64,000 nt of DNA, from the NCBI GenBank assembly GCA_012103075.1, contig JAAVLQ010000001.1, positions 124,001 through 188,000 of the forward strand. The letters run 5' to 3'. The translations under genes were made by a program, and so were the position numbers. This document shows, piece by piece, positions 12,833 through 23,273 of this stretch; the first letter of the stretch is position 1, and the number at the start of each line of letters is the position of its first letter. The stretch is from Brucella cytisi (GTDB taxonomy: Bacteria > Pseudomonadota > Alphaproteobacteria > Rhizobiales > Rhizobiaceae). The notes beneath the pieces were generated by a model. It worked only from the letters and a program-made list of their open reading frames with translations. It was not told the DNA's origin and ran no database searches.

Positions 12833-13570
12833 TCAAGCAGTCTGTCGGCTAGCGGAAACTATCAACAGCATAGGTCTTTCCATTTCCTCCGACAGTGCTG
12901 GCCATGCCGCGATCTGCTCTGGCGACGGATGCCATTCCTCCAGCCGGTTGATGGCAAATCCGGCCTCAATCAGCGCATTGACGGAGGTGCTGAGGCGGCG
13001 GTGATATTTAATGACACCCTCTGCCAGCCAATCGGTTCGCCTTTCAGCTTCCACTGCATAATGATCGACCGGCCAGCGCTTCCGGCCGTTGCCTTCCTCG
13101 ATCCAGCCCGGCGTAAGCGGCGCCATGAAGATCGGATGCTCAATCGTGAAAACAAAGCAACCTTCTGGCCGCAAAGCCGCATGGATCGCTTTCAAAAGAC
13201 GCGGAAAGTTGCGGATATAGTGAAAGGCCAAAGAACTGTAGACGAGATCGAAGCTTGCTTCTGGAAGTTCCAGCCCTTCCATGTCGGCCTGAATGTAGCG
13301 AACGGCGTCATCCTGTGTGTCGCGGCGTGCGCGTTCGAGCATGTTTTCTGAAAGGTCGTAGCCGATGACGGATGCAGCACCCTGTTCGCGAGCAAAGCGG
13401 CAAAACCAGCCGAAACCACAACCGAGATCGGCAACGTTACGGCCGGTCAGGTCGGGCAAGAGCGAGCGGACAAAGGGCCATTCAGGCGCGCCTTCCAGCC
13501 CATACACGGAACGTGGCAACTGGCTGTAAGCGGCGAAGAAATCGTCGCGATCATAAATATTCTGGGACAT
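12833..13570 (-). CDS. Class I SAM-dependent methyltransferase
   Basis: An intact 245-aa protein with a canonical class I SAM-binding motif (VADLGCGFGWFCRFA, around residue 46), an acidic residue ending motif II (GYDLSENM), and a downstream QADMEGLELP segment. This resembles the UbiE/BioC-like superfamily, but I cannot name the substrate. It begins three bases after the stop of the upstream LysE-type exporter gene, so the two are probably co-transcribed. Its own stop is 65 bp before the PhzF-like start. Confidence 0.85.
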   Translation of the reverse strand: MSQNIYDRDDFFAAYSQLPRSVYGLEGAPEWPFVRSLLPDLTGRNVADLGCGFGWFCRFAREQGAASVIGYDLSENMLERARRDTQDDAVRYIQADMEGLELPEASFDLVYSSLAFHYIRNFPRLLKAIHAALRPEGCFVFTIEHPIFMAPLTPGWIEEGNGRKRWPVDHYAVEAERRTDWLAEGVIKYHRRLSTSVNALIEAGFAINRLEEWHPSPEQIAAWPALSEEMERPMLLIVSASRQTA

Positions 13571-13573
13571 GGT

Positions 13574-14185
13574 CTATCGTTCGGTCAGTGCGAGTTTTGC
13601 CCCGAGCGCGACGAAGGCGGCAGCAAAGCTGCGGCGCATCCATGCAAGCACAGCGGGGCGCGAGATGATCTGGTTACGGACGGCGGCTGCGAACACACCG
13701 TAGAGCGCAAACACCACGAATGTCATCGCCATGAAGACGAGAGACAGTTCCACCATACGGTCAACCGTCCCGCCCTGCTGCCTATTTACGAACTGCGGCA
13801 GGAAGGCAAAGAAGAATATCGACAGTTTGGGGTTCAGCAGATTGACGAGGATCGCCGACCAGATGACCTCACGGTCCGAACGCGGCGCGTCGTTGGTTTC
13901 GATCTTCAGTGTGCCATGTTCCTTGAGCGTCATCCACGCCATATAGAGCAGATAGGCAACGCCTGCATATTTGATGACCTCGAAAGCAAGTGCGCTGGTA
14001 TGGAGCAGAGCCGCCAGCCCCGTCACGGCAGCCAGCATATGCGGTACGATGCCGAGCGTGCAGCCTAGCGCGGCAATGACCGAGGCCCGTGCGCCACGGG
14101 ACAGCCCTGCCGCAAGCGTTACCAGAACGCCAGTACCGGGCGATGCAACGATGATGAAGGATGTCAGCAGAAATTCGATGCTCAT
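13574..14185 (-). CDS. LysE/RhtB-family amino-acid exporter
   Basis: An intact 203-aa inner-membrane protein with about six hydrophobic spans. The N-terminal signature FIIVASPGTGVLVTLAAGLSRG matches the LysE/RhtB family (PGP-like motif, then a GxRxG-type turn). Members export amino acids or homoserine-lactone-like molecules; the substrate here is not predictable. LLNPKLSIFFFAFLPQFV is a second family hallmark. It heads a leftward pair with the methyltransferase gene. Confidence 0.85.
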   Translation of the reverse strand: MSIEFLLTSFIIVASPGTGVLVTLAAGLSRGARASVIAALGCTLGIVPHMLAAVTGLAALLHTSALAFEVIKYAGVAYLLYMAWMTLKEHGTLKIETNDAPRSDREVIWSAILVNLLNPKLSIFFFAFLPQFVNRQQGGTVDRMVELSLVFMAMTFVVFALYGVFAAAVRNQIISRPAVLAWMRRSFAAAFVALGAKLALTER

Positions 14186-14265
14186 GATGTTCTGGACTCC
14201 TGTTCGGACCTTGTCGGAAAAGGTTGACGCAGGCCGGACGCATCATGTCACGGCTTTGCCTTGCG

Positions 14266-15196
14266 TCAATCCTTCATCTCATGTGCCCATGGCGGGTTTG
14301 CACCTGCACGCGAGACGGTGACGGCAGCAGCCCGGACCCCGAGCGCGACGGCGGAATGAATCTGGTCTTCAGTCAGTTCGGCAAGCGCGTCCTTGTCGAG
14401 AAGGCCCTGATTGTGAAGGCTGGCGAGAATGCCCGCATTGACCGTGTCGCCCGCGCCAACGGTGTCGATCACGTCCACTTTCACACCCGGCACGCGCACG
14501 GTTGCCTTGGTCGTATAGGCGTCAGCGCCATGCGCGCCCCCGGTGATGACCACCAGTTTCGGTCCGAGCTTCAGCCATTCGGCTGCGATTTCGTCGTGAC
14601 TGCCCTTTTCGCCAAAACCGGGCGAGGTCTTCGTCTGAAAGTTTCACGATATCGGCGAGCGCGATCATGCGCTTCAGGCGCGCCAGATGTTTTTCGCGGT
14701 CGGTGATGAAGCCAGCACGGATATTCGGGTCGAGGAACATAACCCGCCTTGGTGCCTCACGCCCCATCAGCGCTTCATAGACGCTGCCGCACGGTTCAGA
14801 AATCAGGCTGATGCAGCCGAACAGCATGGCGTCGATGGCATCATCGACATAGGGCATGTCGCTCTCGGCCAACATGCGGCCAGCAGTATTTTCATCATAG
14901 AAGGCGTAACGCGCCTGCCCATCGACCAGACGCACGAAAGCCAGTGTCGTTGGTCGATCCGAGATTGCGGCGAAGGAATAATCGACATTGGATCGCGCCA
15001 GATTATCGCGCAGCACCTCGCCGAAAAAAAAATCGGACGAAATGCCTGAAAAGAAACCGGTCGGGACTTCGAGGCGTCCAAGCGCGATGGCCGTGTTGAA
15101 GACGGAGCCACCTGCGAAAGGCTGGAACGCGGTTTCCCCCGCTGCGGTTTCGCGTGGCAGCATGTCGATCAGGGATTCACCGCAGCAAAGGATCAT
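14266..15196 (-). CDS. PfkB-family carbohydrate kinase, fructokinase-like (one frame break)
   Basis: Sugar kinase of the ribokinase fold. The N-terminal CCGESLIDMLP and FAGGSVFNTAIALGRL match the family, and the C-terminal DTVGAGDTVNAG carries the anion hole and catalytic Asp. Fructokinase is the likeliest activity, but I cannot prove the substrate. The frame breaks near 14605 at a T run (GGTTTTGG for GGTTTGG), and repair gives 309 aa. A nine-T run coding Phe-Phe-Phe (15026-15034 on the opposite strand), the longest homopolymer I noticed, is in frame. Confidence 0.85.
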
Positions 15197-15281
15197 GGAA
15201 GCGTCACTCGGAAGTTAAATCGATTGAATGGAGATAAACAAAAGCGCAAAAGAATTTCAATCTCCGCGCTTTGTTAAGATG

Positions 15282-16072
15282 TCAGACGTGCTGGCCGCCA
15301 TTGATATGAATTTCCGAACCCGTCACATAGGATGAGGCCTCGGAGCAGAGGAAGTAGATGGTTTCCGCCACTTCCGATGTCTTGCCGAGGCGGCGCATCG
15401 GAAGCTGTTCCACCAGCTTGTCGGTTCCCGGTGAAAGGATCGCCGTATCGATTTCTCCCGGTGCAATGGCATTGACGCGGATACCGTAAGGGCCGAAGTC
15501 GGAGGCCATTTCGCGGGTCAGGGCAGCAAGTGCGGCCTTCGATGTAGCATAGGCGGTTCCGGCAAAGGGGTGCACGCGGCTACCCGCGATCGAGGTCACA
15601 TTGACCACCGAGCCATGTGCAGCCTCGAGTTCCTTGAACAGGCCACGTGCCAGCATGATCGAGGCAAGGAAGTTGACCTGAAATACATCGCGCCAGACCG
15701 CCATGGGCGTTTCGATGGAATTCATGCGGCGTCCGCCCTCCGCCTTCGGCGAAATGCCTGCATTGTTGACCAGTGCATGAAGTTTGCTGCCATCGGCTTC
15801 GAGACGGCGGCGGATTTCGGCGATTGCCTTGCCGACATCTTCCTGATCGGCGAGGTCGACCTTGATGTGATCTTCCGGACCGGCGGGCGGGGGCAATTGT
15901 CGGAAAAATCCTGTCGCGAGCAGGTGATGACGCGCCACCCGGCCCGCGAAAAACGCTTCACCGTCGCATGGCCGATGCCACGGCTGGCACCGGTCAGGAC
16001 CAGAGTTTTACGTTCGGTATCCGCCTTGGGAGTATCGGAACCGGCAACGTCTGTTTTGGTGACTTGGGACAT
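15282..16072 (-). CDS. Short-chain dehydrogenase/reductase (one frame break)
   Basis: Rossmann-fold oxidoreductase. It shows the cofactor motif TGASRGIGHA near residue 26, NNAG, the catalytic Ser in NVTSIAG, and YATSK carrying Tyr and Lys. The C-terminus ends SYVTGSEIHINGGQHV, as in glucose/3-oxoacyl-type SDRs. The substrate is unknown. I chose the ATG at 16072 (GAGG upstream) over 16114. The frame breaks near 15880; restoring CCT GGT (a CCTGG) joins SDNCPRPPGPEDH and gives 263 aa. Confidence 0.87.
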
Positions 16073-16132
16073 GGAAACCTCGCTCTCCAATCTTGAATAG
16101 ACCAAGCCGTTCAAGATTTCGAGGGGAATTAA

Positions 16133-16230
16133 AGCGCATCACGAAAAGTGTGAAACGGTTTTCGGTTTTAATGCGCGTTAGCGGAAATAGTGAGAGCGCC
16201 GATCTGATTCAGTCAGATCGAAACGCGCTC
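16133..16230. repeat. Two-hairpin intergenic repeat, copy A
   Basis: The first half pairs GCGCAT…CGAAAA with TTTTCG…ATGCGC around GTGTGAAACGG. The second half pairs GAGCGC…GATCTGA with TCAGATC…GCGCTC. It is closely similar to copy B at 26611-26710 and partly to copy C at 62360-62402. The layout resembles the mosaic intergenic elements (RIME-like) of Rhizobiales. It lies between the SDR gene and the penicillin-binding-protein gene, whose stop is 71 bp away. Confidence 0.75.
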
Positions 16231-16272
16231 AAACAAGCTTGTATTGAAGCTGCTTCACTTGATCGCGAGTAA

Positions 16273-16291
16273 AGGCCGCCAGTGGCGGCCT
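16273..16291 (-). terminator. Hairpin downstream of the penicillin-binding-protein gene
   Basis: AGGCCGCC pairs with GGCGGCCT across a 3-nt loop, 10 bp past the stop codon on the minus strand. The T tract is weak, so termination is plausible but not certain. Confidence 0.5.
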
Positions 16292-16300
16292 CTATTGATG

Positions 16301-18516
16301 TTACTGTGAATTACCCATGATGATATCGAGCAATGTCGTGGATTTTCCCGGCTGCTGCGGCTGCCCGCCGCCCACATCGCCCGGCGGCATCGGGCGGTAA
16401 TTGTCATTGGCATTGGCCGGGTAAGTCGCAGCTCCGGGCTGTTCGGCCAGTGGGCGGCCCGTCTCATTCGACTGCTGGATACCGCTGCGGGCAGCGGAAT
16501 CCGGAGCAGGTGGCCAGTAGCCGTCATCACCATTAGCGGCCATCGGCTGATTGCCATAGGAATCCTGCGGCATCATGCCGGGATCGTAAGGCGCATTCGG
16601 ATCGATGCCGTCGCTGCCACCGGGAACGACGTTCTGGATATCGTAATGGCCGGGAAGCTCGGCAACCGGCACGCCCTTATGTGCTTCCTTCATGAAGTTT
16701 TTCCGGGCGGCGACCGGCAGGGTCGAACCGAACACGCGCTTCATGCCCTTGCCGTCATCATTGCCGAACCATACACCGGTTGTGAGGTTGGCCGTATAGC
16801 CGACAAACCACGCATCGCGGAAATTCTGACTGGTGCCGGTCTTGCCTGCTGCGGGCCAGCCGAAGGCGGCGCGCTTTGCCGTCCCGTCTTCCACCGTGCG
16901 CCGCAGCATGGCGTTCATCATGCCGACATTGCGTTCATCGATGACACGCGGGCCAACGCCATCTTCCTTCTGATAAAGAACCTTGCCGTCGGAATCCGTC
17001 ACCTTGGTGATGAAATAGACCGGCGCGCGATAGCCGCCATTGGCAAAGGGCACATAGGCATCGGTCAGTTCCAACAGGGTCACTTCCGACGTGCCGAGTG
17101 CCAGCGAGGCATTGGCTTCGAGTTTGGACTGAACGCCGAGCCGGTGGGCCGTGTCGATCACGGTCTGCGGGCCGACTTCCATCACGAGCTGCGCCGCAAC
17201 GGAGTTCAGTGAATGAGAAAGGGCGGTAGCCAGCGTCACCTGTCCCATATATTTGCCGTTATCGTTGCTCGGTGTCCATTTGCCAATACGAACCGGAGCA
17301 TCGTTGCGTACCGAGTCCGGTGTCCGGCCTTGTTCGAGCGCTGTCAGATAGACGAAGGGCTTGAAGGATGATGCAGGTTGGCGGTGAGCATCGGTGACAC
17401 GGTCGAACTGGCTTGTGGCGTAATCGACACCGCCGACCATGGCGCGCACTGCGCCAGTACTGTCAATGGAAACGAGCGCGCCCCGGCTGGCATTCATCTT
17501 TTTCCCATTTTGGGAAATCTGGTCCTTGATCGCCTCTTCGCCTGCGCGCTGCAGGTTCAGATCAATGGTGGTCTGGACGGTGATGTCTTCCTTCGCTTCA
17601 CCGATCAGCTCGGGTAGTTCCGCCACAACCTTGTCGGCAACATAGTTTTCCGAGCCCTGCCAGTAGGATGGCGCGCGCGTCATCGGTTCGCTTTCGGCGA
17701 TGGCCATCTGGCTGTCGTATATCATGCCTTCCTCGCGCATGGCACCCAGCACCAGCTTGGCACGTGCGGCGGCGGCTTCCGGATCACGGGCAGGTGACAG
17801 ACGAGACGGTGCCTTCAGAAGACCGGCAAGGGTTGCCGCTTCCATCAGGTTCACATCCTTGGCGGGCTTGCTGAAATAACGCCGGGAGGCCGCATCAACA
17901 CCGAAAGCGCCGGAACCGAGATAGACCCGGTTCAGATACATCTCAAGAATCTGGTCCTTGGTATATTTGTGCTCAAGCCAGAGCGCGAGCATGACTTCCT
18001 GCACCTTGCGCTCAAGTGTGCGGTCGGGGGAGAAAGAAAGAGGTTCTTGGCAAGCTGCTGGGTCAGCGTCGATCCGCCCTGAACAGCGCGGCCTGAAACA
18101 ACATTGGTTACAACCGCACGGGCAAGGCCAATGGGGTCAATGCCGAAATGCGAATAGAAGCGGCGATCCTCGATAGCGATGACGGCCTTCGGGATAAAGG
18201 GCGACATTTCATGCAGGCCCACGGCCTCGCCGCCGGTAGTCCCGCGATTGGCGATCAGGTTTCCGTTGACGTCAACGATACGCACATTCGGTGGACGATC
18301 AGGAATGGCCCAATCCGTCGTCGGCGGCATCTTGGCTGCGAAATAGACCAGCATGCCTGCAAAGGCGATACCGCCCCAGAGGCCAAGTACGAGGCACCAG
18401 TAGATCGAGCGGCGCAGAAAGCCGAAAAAGCCACGCGGCTTCTTCTTGCCACGTCGTGAAGCACGTGGTTCCGGTTCTTCGGATTGCCTGCGTCGGCGCT
18501 GCTGTGAGCGTGCCAT
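16301..18516 (-). CDS. Bifunctional class A penicillin-binding protein, PBP1A family (one frame break)
   Basis: Peptidoglycan polymerase and crosslinker anchored in the inner membrane. After a basic, Arg/Ser-rich cytoplasmic tail and one membrane span (YWCLVLGLWGGIAFAGMLVYF) come the GT51 motifs AIEDRRFYSHFG and GGSTLTQQLAKN. The transpeptidase motifs are SSFK, SLN and KTGTS. A Pro/Asn/Gln-rich tail of about 110 residues ends the protein. The ATG at 18516 is preceded by GAGGAGG at ideal spacing, so I prefer it to 18606. The frame breaks near 18035 in a C run between FLSP and DRTLERKVQE. The repaired length is about 738 aa. Confidence 0.9.
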
Positions 18517-18760
18517 GCGATCCTCCTCGTCGACGCGAAAAACCTCGTCATCTTTTTTTTCTCTTCGCCACCGAAGGAAGGTTCGATGCGCCGGTTTTAT
18601 CGTCATGCGATGTCATGTCAGCCCGGATCCGCCCACCCGTTCGCCGGTCCAATCATGATGCAGACCGGTCATTCTGAATAATGTTTGCGTGCTTTACGGG
18701 ATTTTGTGCCGCAAAAGCAAATAAGGGCCTAATCCGGTGCAGGGTAAATGCGGCAGTTTA

Positions 18761-18865
18761 AAGGGACGTAAATCGTTCACACACAAAAAGGCTCCGCGGG
18801 GGGCGGAGCCCGGTGCTGGCGACGACCGCAAGCAGGGAAGCGCCAAGTAGAATTTTGAACTTCAT
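18761..18865 (-). pseudogene. Signal-peptide stub, probable remnant of an Omp25-like gene
   Basis: From an ATG at 18865, with AGGAG upstream, the minus strand reads MKFKILLGASLLAVVASTG, a convincing signal peptide similar in style to the MKLKALLLASTVALVVATG of the neighbouring Omp25-like gene. The reading then runs straight into the terminator hairpin and ends about 15 codons later with no mature domain. The simplest reading is a tandem outer-membrane-protein paralogue that lost its body by internal deletion, or a misassembly that dropped it. A genuine tiny secreted peptide (~34 aa) is less likely. The exact stop is uncertain because the frame could also be miscalled here. Confidence 0.5.
18786..18810 (-). 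terminator. Terminator abutting the signal-peptide stub
   Basis: A perfect GGCTCCGC / GCGGAGCC stem is followed on the minus strand by TTTTT. It overlaps the end of the short stub reading frame, so signal peptide and terminator are fused with nothing in between. Confidence 0.75.
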
Positions 18866-19090
18866 CGAAAACTCCTATAAAATATGCTCGATATGGATTT
18901 TTAAACAGTATTTCTATGTCATGATGTATGAAACATTATGGAGATATGAATATAGTTTAGAAAAAACTTAATATACAATTTGTTATTATTCAATTTTTCT
19001 TTAATAAAAAGCAAACTCCGAATGTTTTTCGTTCTATGTATTTTAGTTATCAATAAATTTTATCCAAATAAATTCAGGCGTATGCCAACG
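18866..19090. promoter_or_regulatory. Strongly AT-rich upstream region of the stub
   Basis: About 220 bp of visibly AT-rich sequence in an otherwise GC-rich window, between the stub start and the terminator of the Omp25-like gene. It contains many TATAAT-like hexamers on the minus strand, so no single promoter can be picked. It probably served as the promoter and leader of the now truncated gene. Confidence 0.45.
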
Positions 19091-19117
19091 AAAAAAGGCC
19101 GCGATGCGGAGCCTTTT
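19091..19117 (-). terminator. Terminator after the Omp25-like gene
   Basis: On the minus strand AAAAGGCTCCGC pairs with GCGGCCTTTTT around ATC with one bulged base, then T6. It lies 22 bp past the omp stop and resembles the stub terminator (GGCTCCGC arm). Confidence 0.75.
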
Positions 19118-19138
19118 CAGATATGTTTTCAATCAGAA

Positions 19139-19828
19139 TTAGAACTTATATGCGACGCCGAGGCGTACTTCGTTGGTCTTGAAGTCCTGATTGACATTCA
19201 GGCCGCCAAACTCAATGTCCTTATCGCCATAGTCGGTGTAGCGATATTCGAGGCGAACGATCAGGTTGTCGGTTGCGGCATAGTCAACGCCGGCGCCTGC
19301 AGTCCAGCCGGTAAGCGTCTTGCTTTCGGAGAAGCTGCCGATACCGTCAATGCTGCCGCTGTTTTTGATGTTGCCGAATGCAACACCACCGGCGAGGTAG
19401 GGCATGAAGCGATCAACCGCATAACCGACGCGTGCGCGAACGGCACCGGACCAGCGAAGCTTGGTTTCGAAATCGCCAACTGCGAGGTCACCGCTGTAGA
19501 CATCGATGTCCTTGGAAACATCGTTGTAGGTCACGTCGCCGTCGATACCGAGAACGATGCTGTTGCCGAGATCGAAGTTGTAACCGGCATAGATGCCGCC
19601 GAGGAAGCCATCCGGCTTGACGTTGCCAAAGCTATAGACGTCACCGCTGAAATCGGACTTGCCCCAGCCGTAGCCGATCTGGCCACCGATGTAAGCACCG
19701 CTCCGGGTAAAGGTTGGTGCAACCACAACCGGAACTGGTTCCTGCTCGATGACAGCGTCGGCAGCCTTTGCGCCTGTAGCGACCACAAGGGCGACAGTCG
19801 ATGCAAGAAGAAGGGCCTTGAGCTTCAT
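19139..19828 (-). CDS. Omp25/Omp31-family outer membrane protein
   Basis: An intact 229-aa outer-membrane beta-barrel. It has a signal peptide (MKLKALLLASTVALVVATGAKA, likely cut after AKA), the family start of the mature part (GAYIGGQIGYGWGKS), repeated amphipathic strands (GGIYAGYNFDLGN, GAVRARVGYAVDRFMPYLAGG), and the terminal aromatic strand NEVRLGVAYKF. This is the Brucella group 3 Omp25/Omp31 family, including the Omp25b/c/d paralogues. I cannot tell which paralogue it is. The ATG at 19828 has AGGAGGT at good spacing; the upstream ATG at 19861 does not. Confidence 0.9.
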   Translation of the reverse strand: MKLKALLLASTVALVVATGAKAADAVIEQEPVPVVVAPTFTRSGAYIGGQIGYGWGKSDFSGDVYSFGNVKPDGFLGGIYAGYNFDLGNSIVLGIDGDVTYNDVSKDIDVYSGDLAVGDFETKLRWSGAVRARVGYAVDRFMPYLAGGVAFGNIKNSGSIDGIGSFSESKTLTGWTAGAGVDYAATDNLIVRLEYRYTDYGDKDIEFGGLNVNQDFKTNEVRLGVAYKF

Positions 19829-20079
19829 GATAAACCTCCTGAAGGAAAGTCTCAGAACCAATATTTGTCCTTAATATAAGCGATTACTGTCAAAAGTCTG
19901 TAGCAAACGAGACACATCAAGGGGAATGTCGCCAGAGCGGTACACGTTAGCGTGAGCACCCTGTGAGGAGTCTTGACGTCGTCAGGCGCAATATGGCGCA
20001 GGCACGCGTAAGTTATGCCGGATGTAATTCCGCCGTTGTCGCGTTATAGAAGGCGACAGAACTTGCGGGGAAAACGGAA

Positions 20080-21196
20080 ATGCATGACGCCAAGGGCATG
20101 AATGGGCGGGTCGACTGGGTCGATATTGCCAAGGGTATCTGCATCATCTTCGTGGTCATGATGCATTCGACGCTGGGCGTGGAGAAAGCAGCCGGTGCCC
20201 GGGGCTGGATGCAGTATGTGGTCGCCTTTGCCAAACCCTTCCGTATGCCGGATTTCTTCATGATATCAGGCTTGTTTCTCAGTCTTGTGATCGACCGGCC
20301 ATGGCGGCGTTATCTCGACCGCAAGGTCGTGCATTTTCTCTATTTCTATATTCTGTGGCTGACGATCCAGTTTGCACTCAAGGCACCGGGCATTGCCAGC
20401 GAAGCCGGAGTTTCCGGTGTGGTGAACGCCTATCTGATGGCGTTCATCGAACCGTTCGGAACGCTCTGGTTCATCTATATCCTGCCTGTTTTTCTTCATC
20501 GCGACACGGCTTTTTGAAGCGCGTGCCGGTAGGCGTGACCTTTACGGCGCTGGCATTTCTCGAAATCCTGCCGATCCATACGGGTTGGATTATGGTCGAC
20601 GAGTTCTGCTCCCGTTTCGTCTATTTCTATGCGGGTTATGCTTTTGCTCCCGCCATCTTCCGGGCTGCGGACTGGCTTCGACAGCGCCCGCTCATCGGTG
20701 TTGCCGGACTGCTGGTCTGGGGCTTGATCGAATATAAGTTCGTCTTCATGCCAGTGCCGGAAAGCCTTGCCGCGCTGATATCACCCGCAAGCGACCTTCT
20801 GGATGGGCGGGGCGCAATCAGCGATCTGCCGGTCGTTTCACTTCTCCGGGCACGGTGGGTGCGCTGGCAATCATTTGCATATCTTCGCTCCTCAGCCTGC
20901 TGTCGGCCAGAAACTGGCTGCATCAAGGCTTGAGCTGGCTCGGTGCGCATTCGATTGTCGTCTATCTGGCTTTCTTCCTGCCGATGGCCATTGCCCGCAC
21001 AGCGCTGCTGAAACTCGGCATTGGCGATATCGGTACAGTCTCGCTCCTGACGACAGCCAGCGGCGTCATCGGTCCGGTCATTCTTTATGGCTTTATCCAG
21101 TGGAGCGGTTACGGACAGTTTCTGTTCCGCCGTCCCGGCTGGGCCTATATCGATCAGGCGCCGCAAAAGAAGACGGCGGCTACCGCCGCCGTTTGA
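20080..21196 (+). CDS. Integral-membrane acyltransferase, acyltransferase-3/OpgC-like (three frame breaks)
   Basis: Multi-span inner-membrane protein whose N-terminus (VDWVDIAKGICIIFVVMMHST) is the hallmark of the acyltransferase-3 family. Members acylate sugars, LPS or glucans. Two T-run expansions near 20503 and 20512 break VFFIATRLLKRVPV. A third break near 20850 is healed by CTC CTG GGC, recreating CCTGG and joining LPVVSLL to LGTVGALAII. The repaired length is about 371 aa and ends with a basic tail. A role in modifying the cyclic glucan made by the same window's cgs is an attractive guess only; the genes are 9.5 kb apart. Confidence 0.78.
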
Positions 21197-21201
21197 TCTC
21201 A

Positions 21202-21819
21202 TCACGAATGGGCGAAAATGTCGTCCTCGGGCCAGCCCATCAGATCGAGTTCCGAGCGCGTTGGCAGGAACTTGAAGCAGGCTTCGGCCTGTTTCGCACG
21301 GCCATCGCGTTCCAGCCGCTGATCGAGCACGGCTTTCAGACGATGCAGATAGAGCACGTCGGAAGCCGCATATTCGAGCTGCGCAGCTGACAGTGTTTCC
21401 GCTCCCCAGTCCGATGATTGCTGCTGCTTGGAAATCGAAACGTCGAGAAGCTCGTTGCAAAGCTCTTTCAGGCCATGGCGGTCCGTATAGGTACGGGTCA
21501 GCTTCGATGCGATCTTGGTGCAGAACACAGGTTGCGGCATGGTGCCGAAAGCCTGTGCCAGCACGGCCAGATCGAAGCGGCCAAAATGAAAGATCTTGGT
21601 GATCGAGCGATCCTTCAGAAGCTTGACCAGATTGGGGGCCTTCTTCTGACCGGCTTCAATCTGAATCACATCTGCCGTGCCGTCACCGGGTGAAATTTGC
21701 ACCACGCAAAGCCGGTCGCGATGCGGGTTCAGGCCCAGCGTTTCGGTGTCGATGGCGACCGCATCGACCTGATAGTTATCGAGGTTCGGCAGATCGTTCT
21801 TGTGAAAACGGATGGTCAT
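21202..21819 (-). CDS. nrnC: 3'-5' exoribonuclease NrnC (RNase D-like)
   Basis: An intact 205-aa protein consisting only of a DEDDy exonuclease domain. Exo I is AIDTETLGL, Exo II IFHFGRFDLAVL, and Exo III YAASDVLYLHRL with the catalytic Tyr. It lacks the HRDC domains of true RNase D and matches the alphaproteobacterial NrnC type, an octameric enzyme that degrades dinucleotides such as pApA and pGpG at the end of RNA and cyclic-di-GMP breakdown. Those activities are known for the family and not visible here. Its stop lies 6 bp from the convergent acyltransferase stop. Confidence 0.88.
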   Translation of the reverse strand: MTIRFHKNDLPNLDNYQVDAVAIDTETLGLNPHRDRLCVVQISPGDGTADVIQIEAGQKKAPNLVKLLKDRSITKIFHFGRFDLAVLAQAFGTMPQPVFCTKIASKLTRTYTDRHGLKELCNELLDVSISKQQQSSDWGAETLSAAQLEYAASDVLYLHRLKAVLDQRLERDGRAKQAEACFKFLPTRSELDLMGWPEDDIFAHS

Positions 21820-21863
21820 TCAATTATCCTTACTTCGCGGCAGTAGCCGCCATAATACGCGAC

Positions 21864-23273
<1,410 letters not shown>

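Noticed and set aside
11936..14185. A secondary-metabolite cluster (PhzF-like protein, methyltransferase, exporter)
   Set aside because: There is no phenazine core gene, synthase or carrier protein; the PhzF-like protein is a common generic family member, and the three genes only share direction.
18980..19879. 299-codon open frame on the plus strand opposite the Omp25-like gene
   Set aside because: The minus strand gives a complete signal peptide, barrel and terminal strand with a good ribosome site; the plus frame has no family features and repetitive Val/Ala/Asp content typical of antisense.
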